From positions 1,178,001-1,242,000 of the forward strand of contig CAWKDD010000001.1 of the NCBI GenBank assembly GCA_963848335.1: a DNA stretch of 64,000 nt, read 5' to 3'. The position numbers and the translations under genes were made by a program. How positions within the stretch are numbered: position 1 is the first letter of the stretch; each line of letters opens with the position of its first letter. This document shows positions 62,817-64,000 of this stretch, piece after piece. The notes below the pieces were generated by a model, which made no database searches, was not told where the DNA came from, and worked only from the letters and a program-made list of their open reading frames with translations. This DNA is from Chersky-840 sp963848335 (GTDB lineage Bacteria; Actinomycetota; Acidimicrobiia; Acidimicrobiales; UBA8190).

Positions 62817-64000
62817 TCACTGCGACGGCATGTGGCGGGTGAACCAACGGCTCGCCGCCGAGGCGGCCGCCTCGAGCGTCCCCGGCTCCTCGAAGAGGTG
62901 GGTCGCCCCGGGGATGACCTCGAGGCGGTGTTGGCAATGCAGCTGTTCCTGGGCTCGGCGATTGAGGTCCAGGACCACGTCGTCGCGGCCCCCCACGATG
63001 AGGAGGGTGGGAGCGCGCACCAGGGCCAGTCGCCCCGCGGCCAGGTCGGGTCGCCCTCCGCGCGACACCACGGCGTCGACCCCGGCGTCGGGCTCCGCCG
63101 CGGCCCACAGCGCGGCACCGGCACCGGTGCTGGCGCCGAAATACCCGACGTGCCGGGTCGGGGCCACCGACTGCGTGCGGAGCCAGCGTGTCACCTCGAC
63201 CAGGCGGCCCCCGAGCAGGGCGATGTCGAACACGTTGGACCGATCGAGCTCCTCCTCCGGGGTGAGGAGGTCGAAGAGCAACGTGGCCAGGCCGTCGCCG
63301 TTGAGCACCGAGGCCACGAAGCGGTTGCGGGGGCTGTGCCGGCTGCTGCCGCTCCCGTGGGCGAAGACGACCACGCCCGTGGACTCCGGGGGCACCGTCA
63401 GGTGCCCCGACAGGCCGTCGGGTCCGACGGGCACCACGACGTCGACGTCGCGTGGGCCGAGATCACCGTGCCGGACCGGCGGGGCCGTACCGAACGGGGT
63501 CGAACCGGTGGTGGCCTCGTGCCGGGACGCCGTGTCGAGGAGGGCGACCACCTCGCTGTCGCTCGTCTGGCTGAAGTCGTCGTAGAACTGGCCGATGGCG
63601 AAGAACGACGCCGGCATCTCGACGCACACCACCTCGTCGGCATCGGCGCGCAGCACCGCGACCGTCCCGCGAGGGGCCACGGGTACGGCCAGCACTACCC
63701 GGGACGCACCGCGGGCCCGGGCCACCTGGCACGCCGCCCGGGCCGTCGACCCTGTGGCGATACCGTCGTCGACGACGATGGCGATGCGCCCGGCCACGGG
63801 TACCGGTGGGCGGTCGCCCCGGAAGCGCCGCACCCGCCGCTCGAGCTCGGCTCGTTCGCGCGCCTCCACGGCGGCGAACTCCTCGGCGCTGACGCCCGCC
63901 GCGTCCTGCACCTCCTTGTCGACGACGCCGGCCCCGCCCTCGCCCACGGCGCCCATGGCCAGCTCGGGCTGGAAGGGCACGCCCAGCTTGCGGACGATGA
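62817..64000 (-). CDS. Phosphoribosyltransferase-alpha/beta-hydrolase fusion (partial, 5' end beyond window)
   Basis: The frame is open to 64000, so the start is missing. The first part is a phosphoribosyltransferase domain (KLGVPFQPELAMGAVGEGG, IAIVVDDGIATGSTARAAC, a typical PRPP-binding loop). From about residue 210 of the visible part an alpha/beta-hydrolase of the dienelactone-hydrolase type follows (VVVFAHGSGSSRHSPRNR, VGYFGASTGAGAALWAAA with a GASTGA nucleophile elbow, ILIVGGRDDVVLDLN read as LLIVGGRDDVVLDLN, GATHLFEEPG). Same-strand neighbour of ppsA. The combination occurs in several actinobacteria; its substrate is unknown. Confidence 0.88.
   Translation of the reverse strand, partial: IVRKLGVPFQPELAMGAVGEGGAGVVDKEVQDAAGVSAEEFAAVEARERAELERRVRRFRGDRPPVPVAGRIAIVVDDGIATGSTARAACQVARARGASRVVLAVPVAPRGTVAVLRADADEVVCVEMPASFFAIGQFYDDFSQTSDSEVVALLDTASRHEATTGSTPFGTAPPVRHGDLGPRDVDVVVPVGPDGLSGHLTVPPESTGVVVFAHGSGSSRHSPRNRFVASVLNGDGLATLLFDLLTPEEELDRSNVFDIALLGGRLVEVTRWLRTQSVAPTRHVGYFGASTGAGAALWAAAEPDAGVDAVVSRGGRPDLAAGRLALVRAPTLLIVGGRDDVVLDLNRRAQEQLHCQHRLEVIPGATHLFEEPGTLEAAASAASRWFTRHMPSQ

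Noticed and set aside
1..64000. CRISPR array, tRNA or rRNA genes
   Set aside because: No regularly spaced direct repeats, and no cloverleaf or rRNA-like segments were recognised on either strand by eye.
1..64000. Prophage, conjugative or defence island
   Set aside because: No integrase, capsid, relaxase, toxin-antitoxin or restriction genes; the only mobile gene is the IS110 transposase.

Overview
The window is high-GC DNA with GTG/TTG starts, dense ATGA overlaps and actinobacterial-type families: class III cyclases with alpha/beta-hydrolase or AAA/TPR modules, DUF5134, CaiB/BaiF, a FABP-like beta-barrel, DUF2252 and GH15/GH92/GH78 enzymes. It looks like chromosome of an environmental, probably soil, actinobacterium. 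Acidimicrobiia is a plausible guess, but no rRNA or other taxonomic marker is present. No rRNA, tRNA or CRISPR array was seen.

Layout. 0-2 kb: a small ORF and an IS110-family element whose transposase upstream region could encode a bridge RNA. 2-3.4 kb: a hydrolase-cyclase fusion. 3.5-8.6 kb: a four-gene copper operon on the minus strand (membrane protein, DUF5134, Cys-rich BlaI/CopY repressor, CopA) facing a divergent lipoprotein across a clear BlaI-type inverted repeat. 8.9-25 kb: accessory metabolism and transport, including a Zn-ribbon cyclase-AAA-TPR regulator, an aldo/keto reductase plus 3-hydroxyisobutyrate dehydrogenase-like pair, two MFS exporters, a double-domain CaiB/BaiF protein, and a TetR regulator. 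25-29.4 kb: a quinone-oxidoreductase/P450 pair, then an HAD phosphatase and an IolC-type aldolase. 29.4-39.3 kb: a central-carbon and NADPH block: zwf, divergent rpiA, pgl, gnd, pgi, a pyridine-nucleotide disulfide oxidoreductase, a VOC protein and a GH15 glucosidase/trehalase. 39.6-47.6 kb: oxidative-stress and housekeeping genes: cupin, two redoxin paralogues around a nitronate monooxygenase, adenylate kinase, a Cys-less DksA-like protein, DHFR, msrB-msrA, an SDR/TetR pair and a class II aldolase. 47.8-64 kb: secreted glycosidases (GH92 and a GH78-like enzyme, convergent), a beta-barrel protein, DUF2252, a cation/proton antiporter, an EXORDIUM-like secreted protein, a secreted phosphoesterase, PEP synthase, and a phosphoribosyltransferase-hydrolase fusion cut by the window end.

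About fourteen genes between 8.9 and 46.9 kb are interrupted by single-base frame changes, with intact family sequence on both sides. Most would be repaired by removing one base, often from a short homopolymer. Because zwf, pgl, gnd and pgi are all affected, I read these mainly as sequence or consensus errors rather than true gene decay. They are entered as pseudogenes over the full repaired span.

Functionally, the central block would feed glucose 6-phosphate (from GH15 action on trehalose or oligosaccharides, and through Pgi) into the oxidative pentose phosphate pathway, giving NADPH. NADPH would support the oxidoreductases and, indirectly, the methionine sulfoxide reductases nearby.
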